DNA of 64,000 nt. It comes from GCA-2731375 sp964631725. GTDB lineage: Bacteria; Pseudomonadota; Alphaproteobacteria; GCA-2731375. The notes under the pieces are model-generated. The model had not been told where the DNA came from. It saw only the letters and a list, made by a program, of their open reading frames with translations, and did no database searches. Of the stretch, positions 61,431-64,000 are shown piece after piece. The DNA lies in assembly GCA_964631725.1 (NCBI GenBank), contig CAZVYX010000011.1, positions 53,513-117,512 of the forward strand, written 5' to 3'. The position numbers were made by a program, and so were the translations under genes. How positions within the stretch are numbered: the stretch's first letter is position 1; each line of letters starts with the position of its first letter.

Positions 61431-63449
61431 GTGGCGCTGGAGTCTGAAGCGGCGGGCTATTATTTCGGAGAATACGAACTCGACCTGCGCCTGCACGAAT
61501 TGCGCCGAAATGGCAGCGTCTGTGCCATCGAACCGCAGGTGTTCGATCTGCTGCGTTATCTGGTGGAAAACCGCGACCGCCTGATCGGCCGGGAGGAATT
61601 GAACGAACAGCTCTGGCAGGGGCGGTTCGTCTCCGACGCCTCGCTGAGCACGGCGGTAAAGCAGGCCCGCCAGGCTATCGGCGACAGCGGCAAGACCCAG
61701 GATTTCATCCGCACCGTGCCCCGGCGTGGCTTCCGTTTCGTCGGCGAGGTAACGGTGCGCGGCGCCGTCGATGCAACCGAATCCGCCGCCGGGCCGGCGG
61801 AGACCAAGCGAAAGCCGCCCGGCAAGATGCCCTGGATTCCGGCTTTCGCCGTGGCGCTTGTCATGTTTGTCTCGACCGGCCTGATGATTTGGCACGGCAG
61901 CCGTGGCGAAGAACCTGGGGAAAAGCCGTCCATCGCCGTGCTGCCCTTCGACAATATGTCCGGCGATCCGGCCCAGGACTATTTCGCCGACGGCATGACC
62001 GACGACCTGATCACCCAGCTATCCAAGGTCGACGGCCTGTTCGTGATCGCCCGCAATTCCACCTTCACCTACAAGGGCAAGCACGCCAAGGTGCAGGATA
62101 TCGCCCTGGACCTGGGCGTGCGCTACGTGCTGGAGGGCAGCGTGCGCCGGGAAGGGGGCAAGATACGTATCAATACCCAGCTTACGGACGGCCAGACCGG
62201 CGGCCATGTCTGGGCGGATATTTTTGACCGGGAGACAAGGGATATTTTCGCCCTGCAGGATGACGTCATCGCCAAGATCGTCGCCGCCCTGCGCGTCACC
62301 CTGACGGCGGACGAGATGAAGACCCTGGCGGCGCTGCCGACCAAGAACCTGCAAGCCTATGATCTGTACCTCCGGGCACAGAACGCGCACCGGCAATACC
62401 TATGGAAACCATTGCAGAAAGCTTTGGCGCTGTACAAACAGGCGACTGATCTTGACCCTGGATTCGTTGAAGCCTATGCCGGCGAGGCCGCCGCCGCCGA
62501 CTTTGTTGCCCGATACCGACTGTATCAGGTTCACACGCAATCTGCGGCGCATCGCCGGGCGCGGCAAGCCGTCGCGAAAGCACTGGCGATTAATCCAGAC
62601 CACGCCGGTGCGCTCAGTGCGAAGTCAGCCATTCTCACCACTGCCGGCGCCCACGATGAAGCTATCCTGACGGCACGGCAAGCGGTGACCAATAGTCTGA
62701 ATGATGCCTCCGCGCGGACAACCCTAGCGGAAGCCCTGGTTGCGGCGGGGAAGTCCGAGGAAGGCCTGCAGGCGATCGAGGCGGCGTTGAAGTTGAACCC
62801 CAAGGCCAGCAATTATGACGGCTATCGGGCCGGTTGGGTCTATTTCATGAACCGCCGTTACGAGCGTGCCCTCGAATTACATAGAAGCGTCATAAAGCGG
62901 AATCCGAAATATTTTCAGGCCAACAACGGCCTGATCGTAAGTTACGCGGCGCTGGGGCGCCTGGAAGAGGCGAAGAAGGTCGTGAACACGCGCATCAGCG
63001 GCTGGACCCCCTTGAATGTGCAAGCCGCCGCGTTGCACCGCATCCATTGGGTGCCCGAGGTTCTTGAATTTTGGCTTGCCGCTTATCGCAAGGCCGGCAT
63101 GCCGGAATGGCCATTGGGATTTAGGGGCGAAGAAGCCAATCGTTTGAGCGGCGCCGAGATAAAGAAATTGATAGTGGGACACCGAATAGAAGGCAAGGCA
63201 CAATCCGGCTGGGTCTATTCATTTGATGTCGAACGGGACGGCAGTTGGACCTGGCAGAACAAGTGGTTCACCCTGACCGGATCAGGACGGATTGAAGGTG
63301 ACCTTTGGTGCTATCAAGCCGACACGGATCTGCCGAACCGAAAGCAATGTGTACCCTACTATCGCAATCCGGCGGGCACCCCTGATAAGAAGAACGAGTA
63401 TGTAAATCCTGATGTCTACTTTGTTCTTTGGTTCTCCGTTGTCGATTAA
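61431..63449 (+). CDS. CadC-like winged-helix membrane regulator with TPR domain
   Basis: A 672-aa protein. The N-terminal OmpR-type winged helix (about 10-105: LRLHELRRNGSVCAIEPQVFDLL, DFIRTVPRRGFRFVGEV) is followed by one membrane segment (about 138-160) and a periplasmic TolB-like domain (SIAVLPFDNMSGDPAQDYFADG) with TPR repeats. GTG 61431 (after GGGAGA) replaces the upstream frame start. The last ~80 residues (VYSFDVERDGSWTWQ onward) are Trp-rich and unrecognised. It shares the TolB-like domain type with the adenylate cyclase at 55406. Sensor-regulator; target unknown. Confidence 0.87.
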   Translation: MALESEAAGYYFGEYELDLRLHELRRNGSVCAIEPQVFDLLRYLVENRDRLIGREELNEQLWQGRFVSDASLSTAVKQARQAIGDSGKTQDFIRTVPRRGFRFVGEVTVRGAVDATESAAGPAETKRKPPGKMPWIPAFAVALVMFVSTGLMIWHGSRGEEPGEKPSIAVLPFDNMSGDPAQDYFADGMTDDLITQLSKVDGLFVIARNSTFTYKGKHAKVQDIALDLGVRYVLEGSVRREGGKIRINTQLTDGQTGGHVWADIFDRETRDIFALQDDVIAKIVAALRVTLTADEMKTLAALPTKNLQAYDLYLRAQNAHRQYLWKPLQKALALYKQATDLDPGFVEAYAGEAAAADFVARYRLYQVHTQSAAHRRARQAVAKALAINPDHAGALSAKSAILTTAGAHDEAILTARQAVTNSLNDASARTTLAEALVAAGKSEEGLQAIEAALKLNPKASNYDGYRAGWVYFMNRRYERALELHRSVIKRNPKYFQANNGLIVSYAALGRLEEAKKVVNTRISGWTPLNVQAAALHRIHWVPEVLEFWLAAYRKAGMPEWPLGFRGEEANRLSGAEIKKLIVGHRIEGKAQSGWVYSFDVERDGSWTWQNKWFTLTGSGRIEGDLWCYQADTDLPNRKQCVPYYRNPAGTPDKKNEYVNPDVYFVLWFSVVD

Positions 63450-63638
63450 GCCTCTGCACGAAGGTCGAGGAATGGCAGAAAACTAACGGTATTCTTCGGC
63501 CAAGGCGTGACATCACAAAATCATCAGGCAAAACTCCGGCTTCCCTCAAGCGGACAACGGTCGATCCCAATAGGGTTTTGATTGGAAGGGCTTCACAGAA
63601 GCACCTTCGAGAAGAACCGCAATAATGGGAGTCTGAAG

Positions 63639-64000
63639 ATGAAACGCACGAAATCCGCAATCCTTGCCGGCGCCTTGGCTATGGCGATCAGCGCGCCAGC
63701 CTTGGCCAAGACCGAGGTCGTCAAGGCCATATCTTGTTGGACTGGTACACTGGACATGATGGCCAACACCAAGTCAGACATGGGTTGGACCTACAGTTTG
63801 AACTACACTTGGCTGGCCGAGGATGAAGACCCGAAGAAAAGCATGTCGGGCCGTTGCATTGGATCAGGCGGCTTGGTGGGGGGAAAATACGAGTCCGCAC
63901 CCTACTATTGTACCGTTCTCGCCGCCGACGGCTCAACATATATGGTCAAGGGCATGGGCGGCCTAAAAGGCAGCAAGGGAACCATCTACGGTGGTACTGG
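63639..64000 (+). CDS. Secreted protein of unknown function (3' end beyond window)
   Basis: 120 codons visible, running off the right edge. The first ~23 residues are a signal peptide (KRTKSAILAGALAMAISAPALA) with AxA-type cleavage, then a mature part with Cys33, Cys73 and Cys91, rich in Gly and Tyr. GGGAG lies 8 bases before ATG 63639. It lies 189 bp after the CadC-like regulator and may be its target. Not recognised. Confidence 0.7.
   Translation, partial: MKRTKSAILAGALAMAISAPALAKTEVVKAISCWTGTLDMMANTKSDMGWTYSLNYTWLAEDEDPKKSMSGRCIGSGGLVGGKYESAPYYCTVLAADGSTYMVKGMGGLKGSKGTIYGGT

Overview
The window is high-GC, gene-dense bacterial chromosome. Gene content and style suggest an alphaproteobacterium, probably Rhodospirillales-like: a MoxR/DUF58/DUF4159 operon, DUF1285, DUF6111 and DUF2007 genes, a PleC/DivJ-type histidine kinase, an MlaA/MlaC pair, and an acyclic-terpene (atu-like) acyl-CoA catabolic operon. 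No rRNA, prophage, IS transposase, integrase or CRISPR array was seen. The taxon is an inference.

Layout. 1-2.2 kb: a TrmN6-like methyltransferase (cut by the left edge), a DUF2007 gene, a divergent polyprenyl diphosphate synthase and tRNA-Pro(CGG) with its own promoter and terminator. 2.2-5.1 kb (minus): DUF1285, CoA-type Nudix, DUF6111, CCA-adding enzyme and a 66-aa protein, a tightly packed operon. 5.3-12.1 kb (plus): MoxR ATPase, DUF58, DUF4159 membrane protein and a VWA-like membrane protein. 12.1-12.2 kb: a CTAG-ended palindromic repeat. 12.3-15.6 kb (minus): MFS transporter, cupin, VOC protein and a redoxin with an in-frame TGA exactly where the catalytic cysteine belongs, followed by a SECIS-like hairpin. 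This is a strong selenoprotein candidate and the main finding. 15.8-16.6 kb: a YdcF-type protein.

16.6-30.5 kb (minus) is one long run of eleven closely spaced genes: AMP-dependent acyl-CoA ligase, two tandem AtuD-like acyl-CoA dehydrogenases, AtuA-like protein, carboxyltransferase, enoyl-CoA hydratase, biotin carboxylase/carrier, two tandem nitronate monooxygenase-like flavoproteins, a DinB-like protein and a VOC protein. A third acyl-CoA dehydrogenase and a TetR regulator are divergent, across a gap that holds dyad-symmetric operator candidates. Together they look like a pathway that activates, dehydrogenates, carboxylates and hydrates branched (isoprenoid-like) acyl-CoAs.

32.5-64 kb: mlaC/mlaA; a ~770-bp gene-free stretch; a sensor kinase; an alpha/beta hydrolase and metY; a TauD/FAD-dehydrogenase/cupin operon facing a class III CoA-transferase; an Fbp-type ferric iron ABC operon with a Fur/Irr-like box inside its candidate promoter; a hemerythrin-like protein; a two-subunit CoA-transferase; a 3-TM protein; a MATE exporter; a creatininase pair; a small VOC/enoyl-CoA hydratase/cysteine hydrolase operon; an adenylate cyclase; acetyl-CoA synthetase; a homocysteine S-methyltransferase divergent from a TetR gene; a CadC-like TPR regulator; and a secreted protein cut by the right edge. 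A 98-bp two-hairpin repeat occurs twice in opposite orientation (49.6 and 59.4 kb).
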